Assembly (NCBI GenBank): GCA_042573625.1
Contig: JBHPCZ010000032.1
Span: forward strand, 1 to 32,132
DNA from: JBHPCZ01 sp042573625
Lineage (GTDB): Bacteria > Desulfobacterota > Desulfobacteria > Desulfobacterales > UBA11574
Direction of reading: 5' to 3'
DNA: 32,132 bases
Position numbers and translations under genes: made by a program. The notes under the pieces are model-generated. The model searched no databases, was not told where the DNA came from, and saw only the letters and a program-made list of their open reading frames with translations. Below are positions 15,511 through 24,258 of this stretch, in pieces. Numbering within the stretch: the first letter of the stretch is position 1; every line of letters starts with the position of its first letter.

Positions 15511-16143
15511 TCAATGAAATTTTACAACGATCTCATCAAAAGTTTTTCGCCATTTGGGCGGGAGCAGTTCCACATCTGTCTTGAAGTGTCCCACCGCCAG
15601 CAGCAGCGGAATCCAGAAATTATCCGGAATGTTGAATGCCTTTTTTACCGCGTCATGGTCAAATCCGTCCATGGGGTGAGTATCCAGGCCCAGATCTTTT
15701 GCCGCCAGCATCAGCGTCATGGCAAAAAAACCCGCGTTTTTACAGGCAAACGCCTGCTGCATGTCACCGCTTAATCCGTAAAGGGATTCACGTGCCTCAG
15801 CAAACCACTGCCGCTGGTCTTCGGACATGGCGCCCGCCTGGATCATCTCCTGGAAATTTTTTTCAACAAAATCATGGCCTTCCTTCCATCCGTCCCGGTC
15901 CGCCAGTACAACAAGGATAACCGGTGCTTCGGTAACCTTTGGCTGATCCCAGGCCAGCTTTCTCAGTTTCATCTTTTCCTCCGGGTCTCTGAGTACGATG
16001 AGGCTCCAGGGTTGAAGATTGAAGCTCGACGGCACTTTTGCTGATGTTTCGATGATTGATTTCAGTATTTCATCCGGAACTACCTTGTCCGGATCAAAAA
16101 AATTAACAGCGCGTCTGCTGTTTATGACATCTTTAAAATCCAT
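15511..16143 (-). CDS. Nitroreductase-family FMN oxidoreductase
   Basis: A 210-residue protein of the nitroreductase fold. SRRAVNFF near the N-terminus, KVPSSFNLQPWSLIVL (FMN contact) and the C-terminal LLLAVGHFK are family marks. It probably binds FMN as a dimer and reduces nitro, quinone or flavin substrates with NAD(P)H. The substrate is unknown. The ATG at 16143 has AAGGAG upstream and is preferred over an upstream start at 16179. A Fur/PerR-like AT-rich box sits about 65-80 bases upstream, so oxidative or iron control is plausible. It is 51 bases from the glutaredoxin gene on the same strand and could form a redox operon with it and the FTR-like gene. Confidence 0.92.
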   Translation of the reverse strand: MDFKDVINSRRAVNFFDPDKVVPDEILKSIIETSAKVPSSFNLQPWSLIVLRDPEEKMKLRKLAWDQPKVTEAPVILVVLADRDGWKEGHDFVEKNFQEMIQAGAMSEDQRQWFAEARESLYGLSGDMQQAFACKNAGFFAMTLMLAAKDLGLDTHPMDGFDHDAVKKAFNIPDNFWIPLLLAVGHFKTDVELLPPKWRKTFDEIVVKFH

Positions 16144-16206
16144 TTTTTTCTCCTTTATTTTTGTTTTCATCCTTGACATTTGAGTTTGATATGCTAATTT
16201 TATTAG

Positions 16207-16221
16207 TAATCATTATCATTA
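16207..16221. promoter_or_regulatory. Fur/PerR-like operator
   Basis: TAATCATTATCATTA lies 64-78 bases upstream of the nitroreductase start and about 200 upstream of cooS. On the minus strand it reads GATAATGATTA, matching the first nine bases of the Fur-box consensus GATAATGATAATCATTATC. The next bases are also AT-rich and PerR-box-like. A Fur-family repressor is encoded at 7853-8263. Binding is inferred. Confidence 0.5.
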
Positions 16222-16251
16222 ATATTATAATGTCAATGTTGCTGAACAAGT

Positions 16252-16273
16252 GTACATATCCCCATCAATGTAC
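16252..16273. promoter_or_regulatory. Inverted repeat upstream of cooS
   Basis: GTACAT (16252-16257) and ATGTAC (16268-16273) are perfect inverted arms with a 10-base spacer. The spacing fits a dimeric regulator. It does not match the CooA or CRP consensus closely, so I name no protein. Confidence 0.35.
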
Positions 16274-16279
16274 TGACTG

Positions 16280-16332
16280 AATGCCTCTTTACGCCTGCCG
16301 GCACCTTTAATGTCGACGTAAAGAAAGGCATT
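16280..16332 (+). promoter_or_regulatory. Long hairpin in the cooS leader, possible attenuator
   Basis: AATGCCTCTTTACG (16280-16293) pairs with CGTAAAGAAAGGCATT (16317-16332), giving 14 pairs with a two-base AA bulge. The loop holds a second palindrome, TGCCGGCA. A U-rich but interrupted tract follows. It ends 88 bases before the cooS start. It could be an attenuator, a structured leader or an operator. Confidence 0.5.
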
Positions 16333-16420
16333 GTTATTATTTGTTTAAGTTAATCATGATTTGTTGTTTATCAATCTTTCCATTAAGTTACAAACCATCT
16401 CTAAAAAGGAGGGAATCTCT

Positions 16421-18448
16421 ATGTCAGAAGAAACAAAAATAAATGCCGCCAAGCCAAAAAAGGTTGCTGATCCAATAGCAGCTTCTATTGATCCCGCCAC
16501 CCAGGAAATGATCGTGCGGGCCCAGAAGCTCGGCATTGATACTGTTTTTGATCGGGCTGTCGCCATGAAGCCCTGTAACATTGGTAACCAGGGCACCTGC
16601 TGTAAAAACTGCGCCATGGGACCGTGCCGCCTCCCCATGCCAAAAGCGGGGATCGAAGGCGAGGACACCCGAAAGGGCCTGTGCGGCGCCACACCCAATA
16701 CCATTGCGGCCCGAAACTTCGCCCGGATGGTGGCCGCCGGTTCTGCGGCACATTCGGATCACGGCCGCTCGGTGGCCGAGGTCTTTTTGTCGGTGGCCAG
16801 AAAAGAGACCGACGACTATACCATCAAAGATCCGGCTAAACTGCTGCAAATCGCACCCCACTTTGATGTTGCAACAACCGTGGAAGTGGACGGCGAGCAG
16901 GTGGACCGGGATTTTGACGAAATCGCTCTCGAGGTGGCTGAAAAAGCAGTCGCCGAATGGGGCAAGCCCGAAGGAGAGCTCTATTATCTGAAACGGGCGC
17001 CGGCGCCGCTGTACGAACGCTGGAAAAAACTGGGCGTCCTGCCCCGAAACATCGACCGCGAGGTGGTGGAGATCATGCACCGCACCCATATGGGAGTCGA
17101 TCAGGACTACAAGAACATTGTCAAGCAGTGCACCCGGGCGTCCCTTGCCGACGGCTGGGGCGGCGCGATGATCGCTACCGATCTCCAGGATGTTATGTTC
17201 GGCTCACCCTCTCCCCTTCAGTCCGAGGCCAACCTGGGCATCATGAAGGAAGATCACGTCAACATCATTGTTCACGGTCATGAGCCGGTGCTGTCCGAGA
17301 TGATCGTGGCGGCCTCCCAGTCCAAGGAGATGATCGAATACGCCAAAACCAAGGGTGCCAAGGGAATTCAGCTGGGCGGTATTTGCTGTACCGGCAACGA
17401 GATTCTTCAGCGCCACGGCGTACCCCCGGCAGGAAATTTTCTCCAGCAGGAACTGGCCATTATCACCGGCGCCTGTGACGCCATGGTGGTGGATGTGCAG
17501 TGCGTATTCCAAAACCTTGCCAACGTGGCAGCTTGTTTTCACACCAAGCTGATCACCACCCACCCCATCGCCCGGATGGAGCAAGACAATGTGATACACA
17601 TTGAGTTTGACGAACATCATGCCATGGAAGATGCTAAAAAGATCGTAACATTGGCCATTGACAACTTCCAGAATCGGAGTGCTGAGATTGTGATCCCGCC
17701 ATATAAAGCCACGCAGATCGCCGGTTTCGGTGTGGAGTCCATTGAATATCATCTGGGCGGAACCTTCCGCGGATCTTACTACACCCTCAATGACAACATC
17801 ATCAACGGACGTATCCGGGGGGTTGCCGGTGTGGTGGGCTGCAACAATGCACGGGTCAAACACAATGAGGAACATGTTGAAATTGTCAAGGAACTGATCA
17901 AGAACGATGTGTTGGTCCTCACCACCGGATGCAGCGGTATCACACTGGCCATGCACGGTCTGCTCCAGCCGGAAACGGCCCAGGTCTTCTGTGGTCCGGG
18001 TCTGGCCGAAGTTTGCGAAGTTGTCGGCATCCCGCCGGTGCTCCATCTGGGCTCCTGTGTGGACAACAGTCGTATCCTGCTGGCGGCAACAGAGGTCGTT
18101 AGGGCTGGCGGTTTAGGAAGCGATATTCGTGACCTTCCGGTAGCCGGCAGTGCGCCGGAATGGATGAGTGAAAAAGCCATTGCCATCGGGCAGTACTTTG
18201 TCTCTTCCGGCGTGTACACGGTCTTCGGGTATCATATGCCGCTGGACGGCGCGCCGGTGTTCAAGGATTATCTCTACAGAGAACTGGAAAACATCTACGG
18301 CGGTATGTGGGACTGTGAAGCGGATCCGATCAAGCACGCCCAGAAGATGATCGCCCATATCGACAAGAAGCGCAAGGAACTCGGCATTGACAAGGCCAGA
18401 GAAAGAGTGCTCATGGATATGGCAGACCGCCAGGCACTGGAAGCATAA
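16421..18448 (+). CDS. cooS: Anaerobic Ni-Fe carbon monoxide dehydrogenase catalytic subunit
   Basis: A 675-residue CooS oxidising CO to CO2 at a Ni-4Fe-4S C-cluster. C52/C60 fit the D-cluster shared between subunits. C61, C64, C69 and C88 fit the B-cluster. The C-cluster ligands correspond to H287 (HGHEP), C323 (GGICCTGNE), C361 (DVQCVFQN), C474 (VVGCNNARV), C504 (TTGCSG) and C546 (LGSCVDNS). The ATG at 16421 has AAGGAGG upstream, and the longer frame from 16361 is not used. It is solitary: no cooF, cooC, hydrogenase or acetyl-CoA synthase genes are next to it. Electron acceptor and nickel insertion therefore depend on genes elsewhere. A structured leader precedes it and an intrinsic terminator follows. 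Confidence 0.96.
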   Translation: MSEETKINAAKPKKVADPIAASIDPATQEMIVRAQKLGIDTVFDRAVAMKPCNIGNQGTCCKNCAMGPCRLPMPKAGIEGEDTRKGLCGATPNTIAARNFARMVAAGSAAHSDHGRSVAEVFLSVARKETDDYTIKDPAKLLQIAPHFDVATTVEVDGEQVDRDFDEIALEVAEKAVAEWGKPEGELYYLKRAPAPLYERWKKLGVLPRNIDREVVEIMHRTHMGVDQDYKNIVKQCTRASLADGWGGAMIATDLQDVMFGSPSPLQSEANLGIMKEDHVNIIVHGHEPVLSEMIVAASQSKEMIEYAKTKGAKGIQLGGICCTGNEILQRHGVPPAGNFLQQELAIITGACDAMVVDVQCVFQNLANVAACFHTKLITTHPIARMEQDNVIHIEFDEHHAMEDAKKIVTLAIDNFQNRSAEIVIPPYKATQIAGFGVESIEYHLGGTFRGSYYTLNDNIINGRIRGVAGVVGCNNARVKHNEEHVEIVKELIKNDVLVLTTGCSGITLAMHGLLQPETAQVFCGPGLAEVCEVVGIPPVLHLGSCVDNSRILLAATEVVRAGGLGSDIRDLPVAGSAPEWMSEKAIAIGQYFVSSGVYTVFGYHMPLDGAPVFKDYLYRELENIYGGMWDCEADPIKHAQKMIAHIDKKRKELGIDKARERVLMDMADRQALEA

Positions 18449-18470
18449 AAAACTAAAAAACAGAATAAAG

Positions 18471-18505
18471 AAAAGGGCTCACGGTTGTCGAGCCCTTTTT
18501 TATTT
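18471..18505 (+). terminator. Rho-independent terminator of cooS
   Basis: AAAAGGGCTC (18471-18480) pairs perfectly with GAGCCCTTTT (18490-18499) across a 9-base loop, followed by TTTATTTT. It starts 23 bases after the cooS stop. The mirror A-run means it may also work for the convergent regulator gene. Confidence 0.92.
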
Positions 18506-18640
18506 TAAGGTATGTCGAGTTTCAGAGTAAAACTTCATCATTCCGCTGTTCCCTGTTCGATATTGGAAATTGAAGCCTTTTTATATATGTTAGCCGGATT
18601 TACCCGCTTTGGTGTCATGCAATAAAACAAACCGGGCCCC

Positions 18641-20035
18641 TCAATTATTATCCTTCATCGCTTCAGGATAATCAGCCAGGAACCGGTATAACGTTGCCCT
18701 TCCTATACCTAGTAGCCTAGCCGCTTTAGCTTTGTTGCCGCCGGTTTGTTTCAGCGCCGACAGTACTCTATCAATATCCAGCTTCTTTGAAGGTCCGCGA
18801 GAAGGAGACAGGCCGGCCAGATCTTTGAGTTCTAAGGGGAGATCCTGGGATAAAATTTCACTGCCCCTGCATTTTACAATGGCAAATTGAATCGCATTTT
18901 GCAGCTCCCGAACATTGCCCGGCCACCGATAGGCCATCATTACCGACATTGCTTCTTTGGAAATCGTGGGCAGTTGGCGGTTATACCTTTGCGCTGCCTC
19001 GTGCAAAAAGTGGTCAACAAGCAGTGGAATGTCGTTCCTGCGTTCTCTGAGCGGCGGCATGTGAATAGGGACAACACTGATGCGGTAGTATAGATCATCG
19101 CGGAAATTACCCCTTTTGACTTCTTTTTTCAAATCACGATTGGCGGCACTTATGATACGTACGTCCACGGAGATGGTTTTTTCGTCACCCACCCGTTCGA
19201 AAGTCCCGTCCTGAAGCACACGCAACAATTTTGGCTGCAAAACTCTGGGCAGGTCAGACACTTCGTCCAAAAATAGAGTGCCGCCGTGAGCCAGTTCAAA
19301 CCGGCCTTTCTTGTCTCGTAGCGCTCCGGTAAAGGAACCTTTCACATGTCCGAAGAGTTCACTTTCCAGCAGGCCCTCTGGCAGCGCACCGCAGTTGACC
19401 GGCACAAAAGGTTTGTTTGCTCTATGGCCTTCATTGTGAATTGCCGCGGCAACCAATTCCTTTCCCGTGCCGCTTTCCCCCTGGACGAGAACGGGGACAT
19501 CGACTTCGGCCACATTCCTTATTGTTTCGAACAGCTCCTGCATACTGTTATCGCGCCCTATAATCCCGGCAAAGCTCTGCTCCGTCTTCAGGCGCCGGCG
19601 GAGGGTATTTAACTCGGTTATGTCTTCAAGCATGACAATTGCAAGCTTTTCACCCCCATGCTCCAGGGGAGCGGCACTGGCCAGCAATAACAGATCGCGG
19701 GTCTCCCCATTAATCAGCAGTTGAACCCTTGCCTTTTTTCGGTGTATCTTTTGGCCGGCAATCGCTTCCAGGGCCGTGTTGCGAACATGGCAGCTCTGGC
19801 ACTCATCCGCGAAACCACACCCTTTTGGACTCTTGAATGCATGAATACACCCAAGAGCTTCCCCCCCGCGCTTATCGATTACCTCTGCCTCCGAAATCCC
19901 AAAAGTTTGTTCCAGTACGCTGTTTATCACCTGAACTCGTCTATCACGATCAACTATTAGGACACCGCAAGGGATCGATTCAAACAGGTTCTTCAAGAAC
20001 CCTTTCTGATTGAAAAGTTCGGTAATAGGTTTCAT
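18641..20035 (-). CDS. PAS-domain sigma-54-dependent activator with Cys-rich sensor
   Basis: A 464-residue regulator from the ATG at 20035. A PAS-like sensor (about 15-135) carries an ordered cysteine set: C63, C73, C79 and C82 in a C-x9-C-x5-C-x2-C pattern ending CQSCHVRNT. The AAA+ domain (about 155-390) has Walker A GESGTGKE, the sigma-54 contact loop GSFTGA (233-238; the common form is GAFTGA) and Walker B LFLDEVSD. A Fis-type helix-turn-helix ends the protein. The four cysteines could hold an iron-sulfur cluster or act as a thiol switch, so redox sensing is inferred. The upstream TTG at 20107 lies in a promoter-like TTGACA and is not preferred. It is convergent to cooS; its targets are not identifiable here. 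Confidence 0.92.
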   Translation of the reverse strand: MKPITELFNQKGFLKNLFESIPCGVLIVDRDRRVQVINSVLEQTFGISEAEVIDKRGGEALGCIHAFKSPKGCGFADECQSCHVRNTALEAIAGQKIHRKKARVQLLINGETRDLLLLASAAPLEHGGEKLAIVMLEDITELNTLRRRLKTEQSFAGIIGRDNSMQELFETIRNVAEVDVPVLVQGESGTGKELVAAAIHNEGHRANKPFVPVNCGALPEGLLESELFGHVKGSFTGALRDKKGRFELAHGGTLFLDEVSDLPRVLQPKLLRVLQDGTFERVGDEKTISVDVRIISAANRDLKKEVKRGNFRDDLYYRISVVPIHMPPLRERRNDIPLLVDHFLHEAAQRYNRQLPTISKEAMSVMMAYRWPGNVRELQNAIQFAIVKCRGSEILSQDLPLELKDLAGLSPSRGPSKKLDIDRVLSALKQTGGNKAKAARLLGIGRATLYRFLADYPEAMKDNN

Positions 20036-20316
20036 TTTATAATGATAATCTATGGATAAGCGTATATTTTTAAAAAGAAGCTTAAAGAAGGGACGATTAC
20101 ATGTCAAGCCTATATCAGATCCATATCCATTTTAATGTTTATTGGTGGCATTTGATTTACATTTTTATAGATTGACAGAATTTTTGACGACACGTTTTGG
20201 GTATCACCAAGCCTGTAATTTTGAAACATTAAGGAAAATTGAGAATGTTGTACGGATGGCCCTCCGATCAAATTAAATGCATTAAATGAATATATCATTA
20301 TAACCCTTTCCCATTT

Positions 20317-20370
20317 GATACGTTTCGATTATGTCAGAAAATCAGGCGCTTGATATTTGCACCTCATTGC
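20317..20370 (+). repeat. Dispersed repeat, copy A (interrupted)
   Basis: It matches 31907-31960 at 46 of 54 positions without gaps, ending ACCTC-A/G-TTGC. After the MITE the match resumes briefly (AGGTATC against AGCTATC), so the insertion interrupted this repeat. Confidence 0.65.
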
Positions 20371-20478
20371 GAGACTGTCGAAAAAGTCCAAAAATGGCAA
20401 TTTTAGCAATTTTACATACAATGCAATCAACTGGTTACGAACATCAAAATCACAGATTTAGGGTTTTTCGACAGTCTC
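20371..20478. mobile_element. 108-bp MITE-like element
   Basis: Perfect 15-bp terminal inverted repeats, GAGACTGTCGAAAAA (20371-20385) and TTTTTCGACAGTCTC (20464-20478), bound an AT-rich, non-coding centre. TGC flanks both ends. The paralogous site at 31958-31960 has one TGC with no insert, which fits a 3-bp target duplication. Without a transposase it would move in trans; the parent IS is not in the window. Confidence 0.72.
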
Positions 20479-20551
20479 TGCAGGTATCTGTAATCTGAAG
20501 GCCGAAAGCAAAACAAGCCTCTTTTTGACTATATTCATACAATTTCCATAA

Positions 20552-20848
20552 TCAGTCTTCGTAAGGTTTTAGCTTCAGTGTAAGCCCTTCAATACCCTGG
20601 ACTACCGCTCTACCACCAGTTGGTAATGGAACCTCGCAAACAGCTCTCCATAGCTCGCCGTTAATCAAAACTTGGCCGTCAGTTTTATCCCATCGCTTAA
20701 TTTCAACAACTTTTCCAATCATACCCATCACGCCGTAATTAGATCTTTTATTCTGGTCTTTAATAAACCAAATTAAAGGAAGCACCAAATGCTCAATAAA
20801 CTCAAAGACAAGAAAGGCGATTATGAATGTGATAATTACACTTTTCAC
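20552..20848 (-). CDS. NfeD-like small membrane protein
   Basis: A 98-residue protein with one or two N-terminal hydrophobic segments (about 3-30), then an OB-fold-like domain with GMIGKVVEIK, GQVLINGELWRAVCE and a C-terminal GLTLKLKPYE. This is the soluble domain of NfeD proteins, which work with stomatin or SPFH partners in membranes. No partner is visible. GTG start at 20848 with GAGGAAG upstream. It follows the histidine-rich membrane gene by 11 bases, so the two are probably co-expressed. Confidence 0.8.
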   Translation of the reverse strand: MKSVIITFIIAFLVFEFIEHLVLPLIWFIKDQNKRSNYGVMGMIGKVVEIKRWDKTDGQVLINGELWRAVCEVPLPTGGRAVVQGIEGLTLKLKPYED

Positions 20849-20859
20849 CGAAGGCTTCC

Positions 20860-21486
20860 TCAGTCAACAATCAAGTGGCCGGCCACTAACAGAAGAATCA
20901 TTATTAAAAAAGTTGCTGATGTCGTATGTAAGCGATAAACTGTTTTTCGCATCCCCTTGGGAGATAATTTAAATTTTAAAATTAAACCGAGAAAAACCAT
21001 AACTGTCACCAATATTAAACCCCATTCAGGAAGGGGAGAAGAACGACAAGAAGACAACAGAAAATGTAATAAAGCTATACATAAAGCGACCGGATTTAAA
21101 ACATAATGAAATCTCAACAAATGTTTTTTCTGGAGCTGGTTAAAGCTCTTGAATGAACTTTTTGTTTGTGGCTCTAAAGGAAGAATGCCGCTTGCACCTT
21201 TCATCAGGATGCTGAAGACAACGGTCAAGTTGGCAGCCGCCAGAAGCCATGCAGCGGTTTGACCTGTAGTTTCATTCCCTTCGTCATCTTTTTTTACCCG
21301 GCGCCCGCTATGATCGTCATAATCACGATGTTCTCTGCTATTCTCATATCGTATGTAATGTTTTTGGGTTGTTTTGTGATCATCCGCTATCGCCAAGCCA
21401 TTGAAAATCTTAAGTATCGACCATATCAAGAGGACTGAAACAAAGAATACCTTTCCGTAATTTTTTGAGTTCACCACTAACACCAT
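20860..21486 (-). CDS. Histidine-rich membrane protein, possible b-type cytochrome
   Basis: A 208-residue protein of unknown family. An N-terminal hydrophobic segment (12-32) may be a signal peptide cut after GLAIA. A polar periplasmic stretch (about 36-75) is rich in His, Arg and Asp. Four hydrophobic segments follow (about 77-95, 127-145, 153-171, 186-206). Histidines fall at helix-compatible spacings: H127/H141 and H187/H204. That is what two membrane hemes would need, as in cytochrome b or ferric-reductase-like proteins. Heme binding is inference. The start ATG at 21486 has only a weak ribosome-binding site. It is located downstream of the MacAB-type operon on the same strand. Confidence 0.72.
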   Translation of the reverse strand: MVLVVNSKNYGKVFFVSVLLIWSILKIFNGLAIADDHKTTQKHYIRYENSREHRDYDDHSGRRVKKDDEGNETTGQTAAWLLAAANLTVVFSILMKGASGILPLEPQTKSSFKSFNQLQKKHLLRFHYVLNPVALCIALLHFLLSSCRSSPLPEWGLILVTVMVFLGLILKFKLSPKGMRKTVYRLHTTSATFLIMILLLVAGHLIVD

Positions 21487-21568
21487 TTTTCTTTGGAGGT
21501 TCTAATCACCCACCAAGCGTTTCATTGTTCGAGTTACAGGTCTTTAAGCACTGTGGCATAATAAAAAC

Positions 21569-22072
21569 CTAAGGAAACCGATCTTTGATTCGTCTCCAAA
21601 TTGCACCACCCTTTCCTTTGACTTTAGCAATGACTTTTGCAAGATTTACCGGTTTAGGTATAGTTTCTTCGCAAAATTTTTCTTTACTGTCCGAATTATT
21701 TATCCTTTTGATTTTATTCGCCTTCGCAGGAATACCCTTCAGCTTGCTGGGGGGAGCTTCATTTCGAAAGTCTTCATCTGCTCCAAAATTACGAGACCGT
21801 CTGCCGGTTTTGCAGTTATAAATGGTATAGCTTGAGCAGTGATACTTGGTTTTTTCCCATTTCGGAAATTTATTAAGATGCTCGATGAATTCACCTTTTA
21901 AAAAACCCGGTTTCTCTTTTTTGTAAGGGCCTATGAATAAAATATCCTCTATAATAAAGCATTTTCCAGCCCTAAGGCGACCGAAACCAGCGTGACTTTC
22001 CCACCAGATTTCGCCATTTTCCTTTTCGATAATCTCATATCGACCTAATCTGTAAGACATGTCTTTCGTCAT
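21569..22072 (-). CDS. Hypothetical protein, 167 aa
   Basis: I do not recognise a family. The N-terminal half (about 1-85) is predicted soluble with many aromatic residues: YEIIEKENGEIWWESHAGFG, a FIIEDILFIGPY strand-like segment and FPKWEKTKYHCSSYTIYNC. The C-terminal half is basic and low-complexity, ending with WRRIKDRFP. There is no signal peptide. Start 22072 directly follows the stop of the 34-aa membrane peptide (TAA-ATG) and has GAGGG upstream, so it is translated with it. It could be a cytoplasmic partner of that peptide. Confidence 0.7.
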   Translation of the reverse strand: MTKDMSYRLGRYEIIEKENGEIWWESHAGFGRLRAGKCFIIEDILFIGPYKKEKPGFLKGEFIEHLNKFPKWEKTKYHCSSYTIYNCKTGRRSRNFGADEDFRNEAPPSKLKGIPAKANKIKRINNSDSKEKFCEETIPKPVNLAKVIAKVKGKGGAIWRRIKDRFP

Positions 22073-22177
22073 TTACCCTCTTTTTTCTTCATATTCATCC
22101 TGGTCAACCCGAACGACATATAATGCTCCGCTTGTCGTCACTACAAGAGCCAGCCCAACAAAGATCCATCTTACCAT
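22073..22177 (-). CDS. 34-aa single-pass membrane peptide
   Basis: A short frame starting at the ATG at 22177 with an AGGGGGG site about ten bases upstream. Residues about 3-22 (RWIFVGLALVVTTSGALYVV) are hydrophobic and a charged acidic tail follows. The frame extends upstream to 22306, but that part lacks a site and is low in coding character. It sits between the MacB-type permease gene and the 167-aa protein gene. A small membrane regulator is possible; no family recognised. Confidence 0.5.
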   Translation of the reverse strand: MVRWIFVGLALVVTTSGALYVVRVDQDEYEEKRG

Positions 22178-22318
22178 TCCGTTTATACACCCCCCTTTAG
22201 TTGTTGCGGGCCCGGAGGTTGCTCTAATTCCTTGACAATTACCGTCACCCCTTCTAACCCTAAATGAAGTTGATCTCAAATTATAGACCGGGCCTTTGCA
22301 AGCCAAAGAATGGTAAGG

Positions 22319-23529
22319 CTATTCGTGGCGTAACGCTTCAATCGGATCCAGCTGACCCGCCTGTCTGGCCGGAAAGTAGCCGAAGATGACGCCCACAGCT
22401 GCAGAAAACAGGAAGGCGATAGCGACAATCCCCGGATCAAAAACAAAGGGAACAGCGAGGATGCGCGCGCCTATCGCGGCGGCCACTACCCCGAGGATGA
22501 TGCCAATCAATCCCCCAAAGGAAGACAGCACTACGGCTTCGACCAGAAACTGCATCAACACATCCCGCTCCAGGGCGCCGATGGCAAGCCGGATGCCGAT
22601 CTCCCGTGTTCTTTCCGTAACCGATACCAGCATGATATTCATGATTCCGATTCCCCCGACCAAGAGGCTTACCGCCGCCACTGCACCCAGCAGTCCGGTA
22701 AGTACCCGGGTCGTTCCGGTCATCGTGCTGACAAGTTCTTGCATATCTCTGACATAAAAATCGTCCTCTTTGCCAATGGCAATGCGGCGACGCTCACGCA
22801 TCAGCCTTTCGATATCCTGTTCGACTTTGCTGGTGGAAACGCCATCTTCTGCTGAAACATAAATTCTGCTCACATCTGTATTTCCAACGATGCGCCGCTG
22901 GATCGTGCGCAATGGGATAAGCACGAAGTCATCCTGATCTGTTCCAAAGCTGGACTGCCCCTTGGATTTGAGGACGCCGATCACCTGGCATGAAAGCTTT
23001 TGAAGGCGAATCGTGTTGCCCAAAGGGTTCTGGCCGCCAAAGAGCTCTTTTCGCACGGTTGTACCCAGGATGCACACGCCTTTTCCTCCCCAAAGTTCAC
23101 TGTCTGTGAATTGGCGCCCGCTCTCAATCTGCCAGTTGCAGGCCTGCAAATAGGCACGAGTGCTGCCGATAACCGAAGTCGCCCAGTTTTCGTTTCCGTA
23201 GATTGCTTGTGTGGCTTGGGAGGCCATGGGTGCCACCGCAGCAAGTCCGGAGATTTCTCGGGCAATGGCGTCTGCATCGTCCGCCTTAAACATTTTACTG
23301 GTTGACTGGGTGCCGCCGGGGCCGTGGCGATGCTGCCCGGGTCTAATTTGCAAAAGATTGGTGCCCAGTTTCGCGATATCGGAGGTCACCTGCGCCGTCG
23401 CCCCTCTGCCGAGGGTCACCATGGTGATCACGGCAGCGACGCCGATAACGATACCCAGAATGGTCAGCGATGAACGCATGAGGTTGCGCCGGATTTCCCG
23501 CAAGGCTAGTAAAATCGTTTCCCTTAACA

Positions 23530-23530
<1 letters not shown>
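22319..23530 (-). CDS. MacB-type ABC transporter permease
   Basis: A 403-residue permease with one N-terminal helix (about 21-43), a MacB-type periplasmic core domain (about 45-265), and three C-terminal helices (about 278-385) with FtsX signatures: GGIGIMNIMLVSVTERTREIG and a C-terminal GYFPARQAGQLDPIEALRHE. It is the membrane half of a mechanotransmission exporter that drives TolC-linked efflux. In E. coli MacB this is fused to the ATPase; here the two are separate genes, overlapping at 23530. Substrate unknown: macrolides, peptides, siderophores or metal-linked compounds. Confidence 0.92.

Positions 23531-24254
<724 letters not shown>

Positions 24255-24258
<4 letters not shown>

Larger units (their letters stand above)
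20036..20551. other. Gene-free stretch with MITE-like insertion
   Basis: No convincing gene. It contains the regulator's upstream region, a copy of a 54-base dispersed repeat (20317-20370) and a 108-base MITE-like element inserted in that repeat. A 62-codon minus-strand frame at 20110-20298 shows no family features or ribosome-binding site. Confidence 0.55.

Noticed and set aside
20110..20298. 62-codon minus-strand frame upstream of the sigma-54 regulator
   Set aside because: AT-rich composition, no ribosome-binding site and no recognisable features.
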